From NCBI GenBank assembly GCA_913009685.1, contig CAJVXP010000006.1:17345-81344 (forward strand): a stretch of DNA of 64,000 nucleotides. The letters are read 5' to 3'. This document shows positions 1-8,664 of this stretch, piece by piece. A program made the position numbers and the translations under genes. The notes beneath the pieces are model-generated. The model made no database searches. It saw only the letters and a list, made by a program, of their open reading frames with translations, and was not told where the DNA came from. The stretch comes from an uncultured Bacteroidota bacterium. Its GTDB lineage: Bacteria; Bacteroidota; Bacteroidia; Bacteroidales; F082. Each line of letters begins with the position of its first letter. Positions within the stretch are counted from its first letter, which is position 1.

Positions 1-22
1 AATCATAAAAACAAAATAATTT

Positions 23-52
23 TTTGAGCGTAAGGATTATTTTCTAATTTTG
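23..52 (+). promoter_or_regulatory. Bacteroidota-type promoter upstream of lysC leader (TTTG 23-26, TAATTTTG 45-52, 18-nt spacer)
   Basis: Matches TTTG-N18-TAnnTTTG pattern of primary sigma promoters in Bacteroidota. Confidence 0.55.
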
Positions 53-72
53 CATCGGAATTTTAAGAAGAG

Positions 73-144
73 ATGTTAAATACCATTAAAAACAGGAAAC
101 AGTTGAAACGGATGTGTGACCATGACCGGCGATTGTTAATTTAA
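73..144 (+). CDS. Putative lysC leader peptide MLNTIKNRKQLKRMCDHDRRLLI (23 aa)
   Basis: Short ORF between promoter and terminator, purine-rich AAGAAGAG upstream, three AAA Lys codons (88, 97, 106). Confidence 0.35.
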   Translation: MLNTIKNRKQLKRMCDHDRRLLI

Positions 145-170
145 TGGATATCCAGAAAATGAATAAATGC

Positions 171-201
171 AAACCCGGTTATGAAAATGACCGGGTTTTT
201 T
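171..201 (+). terminator. Intrinsic terminator / candidate attenuator in lysC leader
   Basis: AAACCCGGT (171-179) pairs with ACCGGGTTT (190-198), followed by T tract; located 19 nt before lysC ATG. Confidence 0.6.
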
Positions 202-219
202 ATTTTAAAACACAGGAAA

Positions 220-1530
220 ATGAAAGTTTTAAAGTTTGGTGGCACATCAGTCGGATCTGCAAAAAAAATAGAAAAGATCACAGAAATTATTCACGCGCGA
301 ATGCCGGTTTTTGTTATTCTGTCCGCAATGGCAGGGACTACAGATGCGCTGGCAGGGCTGGCAGGGGATGTTACTAACGGACAAAAAGGAACGGCCCGCA
401 AATCGGTTCGGGATTTAAAAAAGGTCTATGGCAGGACTATTACCCGGCTGTTGGGAGATGACGCAAAAGAGGCGCAGTTTTACGCAGATGCCATTTTTAA
501 CGGTATTTCCAATAATATTGAACAATCTCCTTCGGCGAAGATTGAACGGGAGATTTTGTCCTGCGGTGAAAAGCTTTCCACTTTTCTGTTTCATCAGTTG
601 CTGCTGAAAAAAGGCTATTATGCCGTATTGCTTGATGCTACCGTGCTCCTTCCGCTGGGGGCCAACCATGAGCCGGTTATGGATGAGATAAAAAAGCGGT
701 TACAGGTAGAATTTGATAAGCATCCGAAAGCTCAGATATTTATTACACAGGGTTTTGTATGTGGAAATGAACGAGGCGAAGTGGATAATCTCGGGCGTGG
801 CGGCAGCGATTATTCTGCTTCTATTTTTGGCGCTGCTATGGGCGCGGAGGAGATTCAGATATGGACAGACATCGATGGCGTGCAGAATAATGATCCGAGA
901 ATTGTGGAAAACACACGTCCGGTTCGCCATTTGATGTTTGATGAAGCTGCTGAGCTGGCTTATTTCGGTGCAAAAATTCTTCACCCTCTCACCATACTGC
1001 CGGCGCAAAAAGCTAATATCCCTGTTTTGCTGAAAAATACCATGCAGCCGGATGAACCCGGTACCAGAATTGCAGCCAGCCACAGAGGAAAAGGTTTTAA
1101 AGCTGTTGCCGCAAGAGACGAGATTACAGCCATCAAAATAAAATCAAGCAGGATGTTAATGGCTTACGGATTTATCCGCAAAGTCTTTGAGGTTTTTGAA
1201 AAATATAAAACGCCTATTGATATGATAACCACCTCGGAGGTAGCGGTATCAGTTACCATTGACAATTGCAAATATTTATCCGGGATTGTTGAAGAACTTC
1301 AGCAGTTTGGAAAGGTAGAGGTGGAGAATGACAAGACAATTGTAGGCGTGGTGGGACATTTGATAGCGGATGAGCCTGGCTATGCCCGTCAGCTTTTTGG
1401 TGCGCTGGAGGATATCCCCATTCGTATGATTTCTTATGGGGCAAGTCCTCACAACATATCTCTGCTGGTGAATACAGAAGACAAAATCAGAACGCTCCGG
1501 GCATTAAACAGTAAATTGTTTCATAATTAA
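220..1530 (+). CDS. lysC: Aspartate kinase
   Basis: N-term MKVLKFGGTSVGSAKKI, GRGGSDYSA motif, C-terminal ACT-like region; start chosen at internal Met of ORF 181..1530. Confidence 0.93.
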   Translation: MKVLKFGGTSVGSAKKIEKITEIIHARMPVFVILSAMAGTTDALAGLAGDVTNGQKGTARKSVRDLKKVYGRTITRLLGDDAKEAQFYADAIFNGISNNIEQSPSAKIEREILSCGEKLSTFLFHQLLLKKGYYAVLLDATVLLPLGANHEPVMDEIKKRLQVEFDKHPKAQIFITQGFVCGNERGEVDNLGRGGSDYSASIFGAAMGAEEIQIWTDIDGVQNNDPRIVENTRPVRHLMFDEAAELAYFGAKILHPLTILPAQKANIPVLLKNTMQPDEPGTRIAASHRGKGFKAVAARDEITAIKIKSSRMLMAYGFIRKVFEVFEKYKTPIDMITTSEVAVSVTIDNCKYLSGIVEELQQFGKVEVENDKTIVGVVGHLIADEPGYARQLFGALEDIPIRMISYGASPHNISLLVNTEDKIRTLRALNSKLFHN

Positions 1531-1531
1531 G

Positions 1532-2722
1532 ATGTTAGAAATGGAAAATAGAGAATTGGTGCAAATGATGGAAAACCGGGAAACACCGGTATATTTTTAT
1601 GATATGGCGTTGCTCGCTGATACGCTGGACAAAGCAATTGCCAGCGCCGGCCAATATGGATACCGGCTTCATTATGCTATGAAGGCCAACCACAACGGAA
1701 AAATATTGCAAACCATGAGTAGTCGTGGTGTGGGTGCCGATTGTGTGAGTGGAAATGAGGTGAAAGCAGCGCTGGAAAATGGTTTCCTGCCTGGTGATAT
1801 TGTCTTTGCCGGCGTGGGAAAAACCGACCGTGAGATAAAGTTTGCACTTGAAACCGGCATTTTTGCTTTTAATTGTGAGTCGTTACAGGAGGTTGAAATA
1901 ATAAATCAGATGGCAGAAGAAATGGGTGTAAGGGCAGGAATCTTTTTACGACTTAATCCTGATATAGATGCGTATACACACGATAAGATTACAACGGGCA
2001 GAGCAGAAAACAAGTTTGGTTTGCCCATGGGGCAAATGCAAAGTTTTTTGCATCGCCGGAAGGATTTCAATAATATTGAGTGGCTGGGATTGCACTTCCA
2101 TATCGGGTCGCAAATAACGGATATGGTGGTGTTTGAAAATCTTTGTCAGCGAATTAATAAGATCCAGGACTTATTGGAAGACAGTGGAATACTGCTGCCG
2201 CATTTGAATGTGGGTGGAGGTTTGGGAATTGATTATGAAAATTTGGAAACCGGCAGGATAACTGATTTTGAATCGTATTTTGAAACTTTTCATCGCAACC
2301 TTAAGCTCAGAGCAGGACAGCAGTTACATTTTGAACCCGGTCGCTCGCTGGTGGCACAGTCGGGAATATTGTTGTCGCGGGTGCTGTTTACCAAAGCTGG
2401 ACTGGAAAAGCAGTTTGTCATCATCGATGCTTCCATGACGGATCTGCTGCGACCTGCGCTTTACGGAGCTGTACATAAAATCGAAAATCTGAGCCGGCAG
2501 GAGGGAAACAGTACTGTTTATGAGGTGGCCGGTCCGGTTTGCGAATCGTCGGATGTTTTTGCAAAAAATGTTGTGCTCCCACAAACCGGACGGGGAGATA
2601 TCCTTGCCATCTATTCCACCGGCGCCTACGGACAGGTTATGTCGTCAACGTATAATATGCGAAATCCGGCAGAAACAGTTTATAGTGATGAAATTAAGGT
2701 GGCTGTAAAAAAAGCGGGTTAA
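1532..2722 (+). CDS. lysA: Diaminopimelate decarboxylase
   Basis: PLP decarboxylase fold III motifs (YAMKAN, HFHIGSQ, GGGLGIDY, EPGRSLVAQSG); adjacent to lysC. Confidence 0.93.
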   Translation: MLEMENRELVQMMENRETPVYFYDMALLADTLDKAIASAGQYGYRLHYAMKANHNGKILQTMSSRGVGADCVSGNEVKAALENGFLPGDIVFAGVGKTDREIKFALETGIFAFNCESLQEVEIINQMAEEMGVRAGIFLRLNPDIDAYTHDKITTGRAENKFGLPMGQMQSFLHRRKDFNNIEWLGLHFHIGSQITDMVVFENLCQRINKIQDLLEDSGILLPHLNVGGGLGIDYENLETGRITDFESYFETFHRNLKLRAGQQLHFEPGRSLVAQSGILLSRVLFTKAGLEKQFVIIDASMTDLLRPALYGAVHKIENLSRQEGNSTVYEVAGPVCESSDVFAKNVVLPQTGRGDILAIYSTGAYGQVMSSTYNMRNPAETVYSDEIKVAVKKAG

Positions 2723-3628
2723 TTATATTGTGGGCCTGGCAAGGGTGTAATTTCTGTACTCAAACATCCGGTAGCCAAACCTTTTTTCAACAAAGAACAG
2801 CAGTTTATCTTTCAGTTTCATTTTCGAACGGCCGGGATCGTAATTGAATTCCCAATCCTTCCTGGCGATAACCTCTGCCATGTATTTCGGATGTTCGCCT
2901 GTGAAAAGCTCCAGCTTGTCCACCTCGTTGAAATCGAACGGTTTATCGGGGACATGTTTTTCTATCCACTGATTGTTGTGCCAGAACCGGAAGAAAAAGT
3001 GCATTTTGTTGGCAAGCATGTCCGGATGCCTTGCATAAGAGTAATGAAATACAGTGATATCGGTCTTCAAAACGTCGAGTTTTACACCTTTCTCACCTGA
3101 AAGATAATTTTCGTGCGAAGTGTATTTTCTAAATCCCTGGGAATCGCGGTAAGCATAAACCCCGGGGACATTTTTAAAGGCTCTGATTTCGTAACGGTGT
3201 GTTCTTCGCGTATTGCGGATGTGCTGATAATCACCCCAGAAATGCAAAAAAGGCATCAAAAGGCCATCCACATCCTCACGCTGATCAGCTTGTTGAATGT
3301 ATTCGCGAAGGCGGGCCGGAGCTGATTCGTGCAGCACTTCGTCCACCTGCAAATGAATAGCCCAATCGCCGGAAATCTCCGCCAGGCCGAGATTCGACTG
3401 TTGTGCAAAGACTTTTCCTCCTGTCCTCATATTTTGGTCCCACACGGAATCAATAATGCGGATCTTTTCTTCTTTGAGGGCTTCTATGGCTTCCCGCGTT
3501 CCATCGTCCGAATCACCAACGACTACCACCAGCTCATCAACGGCAGGCAGTAGCGACAAAATGGAAGGAATGAACGGATACCCCAGCTTAATTCCGTTCC
3601 TGACGTAAGTAAAGCCACTTATTTTCAT
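2723..3628 (-). CDS. Glycosyltransferase family 2 protein
   Basis: GT-A start SGFTYVRNGIKLGYPFIPSI, GDSDDGT, QVDEVLHE. Confidence 0.75.
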   Translation of the reverse strand: MKISGFTYVRNGIKLGYPFIPSILSLLPAVDELVVVVGDSDDGTREAIEALKEEKIRIIDSVWDQNMRTGGKVFAQQSNLGLAEISGDWAIHLQVDEVLHESAPARLREYIQQADQREDVDGLLMPFLHFWGDYQHIRNTRRTHRYEIRAFKNVPGVYAYRDSQGFRKYTSHENYLSGEKGVKLDVLKTDITVFHYSYARHPDMLANKMHFFFRFWHNNQWIEKHVPDKPFDFNEVDKLELFTGEHPKYMAEVIARKDWEFNYDPGRSKMKLKDKLLFFVEKRFGYRMFEYRNYTLARPTI

Positions 3629-3839
3629 TTATCTCTATTTGTTTCTGTAAAATGATTTTTGCAAAAATAGGAAAATGGTTGTTGTAAACGGGATGTTTTC
3701 CGCTTGATATTCCTGCTGATAGTAACTTTTCTGTTTTTGCCCTTTTAACGTAGTACAACATCTTTTCTTCGGTTTTGATTATCTTTGCCTGAAGAGATGG
3801 TAATTCTCTTGTTGTGAAATCATAAATAAGGCAACTCTT

Positions 3840-6179
3840 TTGAAAACACGAAATCTTGGTTTTCTAATTTTGTTTCTTTTGAGCCTGGCAGGAAATATAC
3901 AGGCACAAAGAGCTGATTCCTTTACGATTAGCGGACAGATAAAGGACGTGAGCACCGGTGAGCTGCTACCCGGAGCCACCATTTATGTTAAGAAGTTGAA
4001 AACTGGTAGTATTTCAAACAGTTACGGATTTTATTCGCTGACGCTGCCCGGGGGAAATTATCAAATCGTTTACTCCTTTGTGGGCTACCAGAGCCGCTCT
4101 TTGGTGTTGAGCCTTACACACGATACGTTGATTAACATTGAAATGGCCGCCGTTTCCAGCCTCCTTCAGGAGGTGGAAATCAAATCGGCATCAGCACACG
4201 AGAATATTCGCTCGGCGCAAATGTCGGTTACTAAAATGAGCATGAGAAATATTGAGGAGATTCCTTCTTTTATGGGAGAGGTAGATTTGGTGAAGGCGCT
4301 GCAACTGCTGCCAGGGGTGAAGTTTGTGGCCGAAGGCTCCTCGGGCATGAGTGTCCGCGGCGGCGGTCCCGACCAAAACCTGATATTGCTTGATGGGGCT
4401 ACTGTGTATAATGCCGGGCACCTGATGGGCTTTTTCTCCGTTTTCAATCCCGATGCCGTGCAGAGTGTCAAACTTTATAAAGGTGATATGCCGGCAGCAT
4501 ACGGTGGCAGACTCTCCTCTTTGGTGGAGGTGAGAATGAAAGAGGGAAATAATAAAGTATTTCACGGGCAGGGCGGAATCGGCTTGATTTCCAGCCGTTT
4601 ACTGTTTGAAGGGCCCATCATTAAAAACAAAGCCTCTTTTATGGTGAGTGGCCGGCGAACCTATGCCGATTTGTTTCTGAAACTCTCGCACAACAAGAAA
4701 CTAAGACAAAACAGACTTTACTTTTATGACCTTAATACCAAACTGAATTTTGCTTTCAATGCAAACAACCACTTCTATCTTTCCGGTTATTTTGGTAAGG
4801 ATGTTTTTAAAAATGATTTCTTTCAAATGGATTGGGGTAATGCAACCGGCACATTTCGCTGGAACCATATTTATAATGAGAAACTTTTTTCCAACATCTC
4901 TTTTGTTGGTAGCCGCTTTAATTACAATCTGGGCCTCGCCGAAGATAATCCACGTGCGTTTTTGTGGCAGTCCGCTTTGACCGATTTCATGGTGAAGGAC
5001 AATTTCGACTGGTTTATCAATCCGCAAAATAAACTGAACTTCGGGTTTTCGGTTATCTATCATGATTTCTTTCCCGGAAAGGTAGCCGGCACGGGAACGG
5101 AGGCAGTAATTGCTGAATATCACCTCCCCGATAATTATGCTTTGGAGAGTGCGATTTATATCAGTAACGAACAAAAAATCGGGAAGTTTACACTGAAATA
5201 CGGATTGCGTCTCTCTGTTTTTAATAATCTGGGGCCAGCCACCATCTTTCATTACGACAAAGGATTTGTGGTAACCGATTCCACGGTTTACTCTTCTAAA
5301 AAAATTTTTAATACCTACCTGGGAATAGAACCCCGTGTGGGGATTGTCTTTCGTCTAAACGAAAGTTCTTCATTAAAAGTCAGTTATGCGCGTAATTTTC
5401 AGTATGTGCAGCAGGCGCAGAATTCTACTGCCGGCAATCCCATGGACATTTGGTTTCCGGCCAATCCCAACATCAAGCCTCAGATTGGCGATCAGGTGGC
5501 TGCCGGTTATTATAAAGATTTCAAAGAAGGAATGTTCTTCTTTTCGGTGGAGTCTTATTATAAATGGATACATAATGCCATCGACTTTAAGGATCATGCC
5601 GAATTATTGCTGAACAAATATCTCGATGGGCAGCTGCGGATAGGCAGAGGTTATAGCTATGGAGTTGAATTTCTGTTGAAGAAAAATTCGGGAAAACTCA
5701 CTGGTTGGGCCAGCTACACCTACTCGCGAAGCATGCGTGTGATTCCGGAAATCAACAAAGGAGAGGCCTATCCTTCACCTTATGACCGCCCAAATGATTT
5801 CTCGCTGACTTTGAGTTACAAGATAAACACGGCACTCCGGGTGGGCATGAGCTGGATTTACCTCACCGGACAACCGGTAACCTTTCCTGTGAGCCGGTTT
5901 CAGTACAGTAACACCATCGTCCCTGTTTATTCGGGCAGAAATACTTACCGTTTGGCCGATTATCACCGGCTGGATTTGTCGCTTATCTGGGATATGCATT
6001 CCAAAAACCCGAAAAAATGTCATCATCAGCTCAACTTTTCCATTTACAATGTGTATAACCGAAAAAATCCGTGGGTTATAAATTTCAGAAACGATCCGGA
6101 GGTTCCCAATTCTACCTATGCCGAAATGACCTATTTGTTTGGAATTGTCCCCACAGTAACCTATAATTTTAAGTTCTGA
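3840..6179 (+). CDS. TonB-dependent receptor with N-terminal carboxypeptidase-like domain
   Basis: Signal peptide, CarboxypepD-like domain (GELLPGATIYVKKLKTGSISNSYGFYSLTLPGG), plug (RGGGPDQNLILLDGATVYN), beta-barrel ending TYNFKF. Confidence 0.9.
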   Translation: MKTRNLGFLILFLLSLAGNIQAQRADSFTISGQIKDVSTGELLPGATIYVKKLKTGSISNSYGFYSLTLPGGNYQIVYSFVGYQSRSLVLSLTHDTLINIEMAAVSSLLQEVEIKSASAHENIRSAQMSVTKMSMRNIEEIPSFMGEVDLVKALQLLPGVKFVAEGSSGMSVRGGGPDQNLILLDGATVYNAGHLMGFFSVFNPDAVQSVKLYKGDMPAAYGGRLSSLVEVRMKEGNNKVFHGQGGIGLISSRLLFEGPIIKNKASFMVSGRRTYADLFLKLSHNKKLRQNRLYFYDLNTKLNFAFNANNHFYLSGYFGKDVFKNDFFQMDWGNATGTFRWNHIYNEKLFSNISFVGSRFNYNLGLAEDNPRAFLWQSALTDFMVKDNFDWFINPQNKLNFGFSVIYHDFFPGKVAGTGTEAVIAEYHLPDNYALESAIYISNEQKIGKFTLKYGLRLSVFNNLGPATIFHYDKGFVVTDSTVYSSKKIFNTYLGIEPRVGIVFRLNESSSLKVSYARNFQYVQQAQNSTAGNPMDIWFPANPNIKPQIGDQVAAGYYKDFKEGMFFFSVESYYKWIHNAIDFKDHAELLLNKYLDGQLRIGRGYSYGVEFLLKKNSGKLTGWASYTYSRSMRVIPEINKGEAYPSPYDRPNDFSLTLSYKINTALRVGMSWIYLTGQPVTFPVSRFQYSNTIVPVYSGRNTYRLADYHRLDLSLIWDMHSKNPKKCHHQLNFSIYNVYNRKNPWVINFRNDPEVPNSTYAEMTYLFGIVPTVTYNFKF

Positions 6180-6180
6180 C

Positions 6181-7053
6181 ATGAAAAAGTTACTCCGAAA
6201 TATCGTTTTTGTCTTGCTGGCTGGCTGGTTGATGGTGTCATGTACCAAAAGGATTGATATTTCGTTAAAGCCGGGAGATGAAACTTTGGTGGTGGAAGGC
6301 TATTTGTTTGGAGGTGACTCTGTTTCCTGGGTACGCCTGACGAAAACCAGCGGATATTTTTCTGATGAGCCACCACCCGTGGTGAGCGGGGCAGAGGTGA
6401 TGGTGAGCCACAAAGAACAACATTTCCGGTTAGAAGAGTCTGCCCGTGAACCCGGCACCTACTTTTTGAATGATACGGCTTTTCATTTGACGGTGGCCGA
6501 TACTTTCAAGCTGGATATTCAGTTGAAAAACCCCGTTGGAAATCATACGCATTTTGAGAGTAGTACTGTGGTGCCTCCACTGCATATTCATGTTGATTCG
6601 CTGGAAATTGAGTATGCGCCGGATATTGAAAGATGGATGATTCATTTTTACGGACAGGATAGTCCCGATAAAGATTATTATCTGTTCAACAGCAGGGTGA
6701 ATGGGAGAATTGTTACGGACAGTATTCTGAAAAAGGCGGTCAGGGAAGATAAGTTTTTCAATGGGCGATATATTTCCGGTGCTCTGGTGCAGGTGTTTAA
6801 CAAAGATGTGCTGGAAATTGGCGATAATTACACGCTGATGGTTTCCAATATTACAAAGGAGTATTACGATTATATGGTCGCCTTGCAGGATGAAGTCGGT
6901 GAGAAAAATCCACTGTTCAGTGGTCCGCCGGCCAACGTGGGCTCCAACATTAGTAATGGTGCACAGGGCTTCTTTACCTCTTTTCTAACTACTTCTTATA
7001 CCGTGAAGATACAGGAGAAAGTAAATGCACAAAAGGTTCGGGATATTAGATAG
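6181..7053 (+). CDS. DUF4249-like lipoprotein
   Basis: Lipobox-like signal (GWLMVSCTKR); immediately downstream of TonB receptor, as is typical of DUF4249 pairs. Confidence 0.7.
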   Translation: MKKLLRNIVFVLLAGWLMVSCTKRIDISLKPGDETLVVEGYLFGGDSVSWVRLTKTSGYFSDEPPPVVSGAEVMVSHKEQHFRLEESAREPGTYFLNDTAFHLTVADTFKLDIQLKNPVGNHTHFESSTVVPPLHIHVDSLEIEYAPDIERWMIHFYGQDSPDKDYYLFNSRVNGRIVTDSILKKAVREDKFFNGRYISGALVQVFNKDVLEIGDNYTLMVSNITKEYYDYMVALQDEVGEKNPLFSGPPANVGSNISNGAQGFFTSFLTTSYTVKIQEKVNAQKVRDIR

Positions 7054-7160
7054 CCAATGAGAAAATATCAAAATGAAATATCCAGTGCAAAGTCGTAAAT
7101 AATTGTAAAGTGCAAAGCGGTTTTGGAATTTTCACTTCTCCGTAGTGGCCTTACAGGCGT

Positions 7161-7216
7161 GACAAAACCAAACAACGAATTATCAGATATTTACAAAATT
7201 ATAACAGATGAGAACC
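7161..7216. repeat. Intergenic repeat copy 1 (GACAAAACCAAACAACGAATTATCAGATATTTACAAAATTATAACAGATGAGAACC)
   Basis: Similar to 43151..43232. Confidence 0.6.
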
Positions 7217-7250
7217 ATTTTGTATTAATGCCAGTTGATATTTTTATTTA

Positions 7251-7281
7251 TTGACTTTTGAACTAATGTTCATTATCTTTG
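7251..7281 (+). promoter_or_regulatory. Promoter with internal palindrome TGAACTAATGTTCA (7259-7272)
   Basis: TTG 7251, TATCTTTG 7274-7281, inverted repeat TGAAC-TAAT-GTTCA between the boxes. Confidence 0.55.
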
Positions 7282-7306
7282 CAATGAATTTTAAAAATTA
7301 AAAACG

Positions 7307-7525
7307 ATGAGTATTTCTGGAAATGACAATATGCCCGGTCTGGGATTGGGTTACGGCGGTGGCCACGGAAGAAATAAAGGCGGTGCTTTTGGTGTTGGCG
7401 GGTACTGTGTCTGCGCCAAATGCGGTGCAAAAGTTCTCCACAAACAGGGGGTGAAATGCACCACGCTAAAATGTCCGAAATGCGGCCACACTATGATCAG
7501 AGAAGAACTGTTGAAAAAATCATGA
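7307..7525 (+). CDS. Small Gly-rich zinc-ribbon protein
   Basis: MPGLGLGYGGGHGRNKGG followed by CxxC...CPKCG motifs. Confidence 0.6.
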   Translation: MSISGNDNMPGLGLGYGGGHGRNKGGAFGVGGYCVCAKCGAKVLHKQGVKCTTLKCPKCGHTMIREELLKKS

Positions 7526-7632
7526 ATCAAGAAAAAGAACAGTATTTTTCCTGTTGAAAGCCAAATGCCCGGTTATTGCCGGCGATTTGGGAGTGAAGGA
7601 GGGCGATATTGTATTAAAGGGATAAATTTGTA

Positions 7633-7681
7633 AAACTTTAGGCACTTTAATTATTTTAGCCACTTCAAACTTTAGGCACTT
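7633..7681. repeat. Direct repeat AAACTTTAGGCACTT x2 (7633-7647, 7667-7681) with a degenerate copy between
   Basis: Exact 15-nt duplication, 34-nt period. Confidence 0.7.
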
Positions 7682-7688
7682 ATATATT

Positions 7689-8621
7689 ATGTACAAATAT
7701 CTTTTTGGTCCGGTACCTTCGCGTCGTCTTGGCATGTCGCTGGGCGTTGACTTGGTTCCACACAAAGTGTGTTCTCTTAACTGTGTTTATTGTGAATGCG
7801 GCCGGACCACGAATCTGACACTCGAAAGAAAAGAATATATTCCTTATGACGAGGTAGTGAAAGAAATTGCGCATTATCTTGAGCACAACCCTGCTCCTGA
7901 TTACATCACTTTTTCAGGTTCTGGTGAGCCTACGCTGAATGTGCGTATCGGTGATGTGTTGCACTTTATCAAAACAAAAAGCAAAACTCCCGTGGCTGTG
8001 CTTACAAACGGCAGTCTGTTTTATGATAAATCGGTGCGTGCCGGGTTGTTAGAGTCCGATGTGGTGCTGCCTTCACTGGATGCGGCGGAAGATTCGGCTT
8101 TTCGCAAAATTAATCGGCCTTTTTATAAACTGGATATACCGGAATACATTCGGGGATTAATCGATTTCAGAAAAGAGTACAAGGGGCAGATTTGGTTAGA
8201 AGTGCTGATTATTCCCGGGCTGAACGACACCAAAGAGAATTTGCAGGCGCTGAAAGAGGCTTTCCTGCAAATACAACCCGAAGAAATACAGCTGAATACG
8301 CTGGATCGTCCGGGTGCTGTGGAAAATATCCGTGCAGCCACACGCAAAGAGTTGCAGGAAATAGTCGGTTTTTGGGATTTGCCACAGGTGAAAATCATCG
8401 CTGCCGCTCCCGACCGGAAAAAAATTGTCTCTTACCGCGATGACATGGAATCGGCCATTCTGGAAACCATCAGGCGTCGTCCCTGTACGCTTGAAGATAT
8501 GCATGAAATTCTCGGACTGCATATCAACGAAATCAACAAGTATCTTGATGTGCTCGAAGACGAACAAAAAATTATTTCGGTACGTGAAAACCGCGGACTG
8601 TTTTACAGAGATGTTCTGTAG
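7689..8621 (+). CDS. Radical SAM protein (COG0731-like Fe-S oxidoreductase)
   Basis: FGPVPSRRLGMSLGVDLVPHKVCSLNCVYCECG; SGSGEPTLN. Confidence 0.85.
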   Translation: MYKYLFGPVPSRRLGMSLGVDLVPHKVCSLNCVYCECGRTTNLTLERKEYIPYDEVVKEIAHYLEHNPAPDYITFSGSGEPTLNVRIGDVLHFIKTKSKTPVAVLTNGSLFYDKSVRAGLLESDVVLPSLDAAEDSAFRKINRPFYKLDIPEYIRGLIDFRKEYKGQIWLEVLIIPGLNDTKENLQALKEAFLQIQPEEIQLNTLDRPGAVENIRAATRKELQEIVGFWDLPQVKIIAAAPDRKKIVSYRDDMESAILETIRRRPCTLEDMHEILGLHINEINKYLDVLEDEQKIISVRENRGLFYRDVL

Positions 8622-8664
8622 ATGGTACCCTAAACTGTTTATCCTTATGCCACTTCCTGTGTTT

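Noticed and set aside
144-377. 77-aa ORF starting at the leader ORF stop (TAATG overlap) and overlapping lysC
   Set aside because: Runs through the terminator and out of frame across conserved lysC codons; low-complexity translation, probably spurious.
4701-5252. 183-aa minus-strand ORF inside the TonB receptor
   Set aside because: Antisense shadow of a clearly conserved coding region.
3840-7053. SusC/SusD-type polysaccharide utilisation locus
   Set aside because: Partner is a DUF4249-like lipoprotein, not SusD, and no glycoside hydrolases are nearby.
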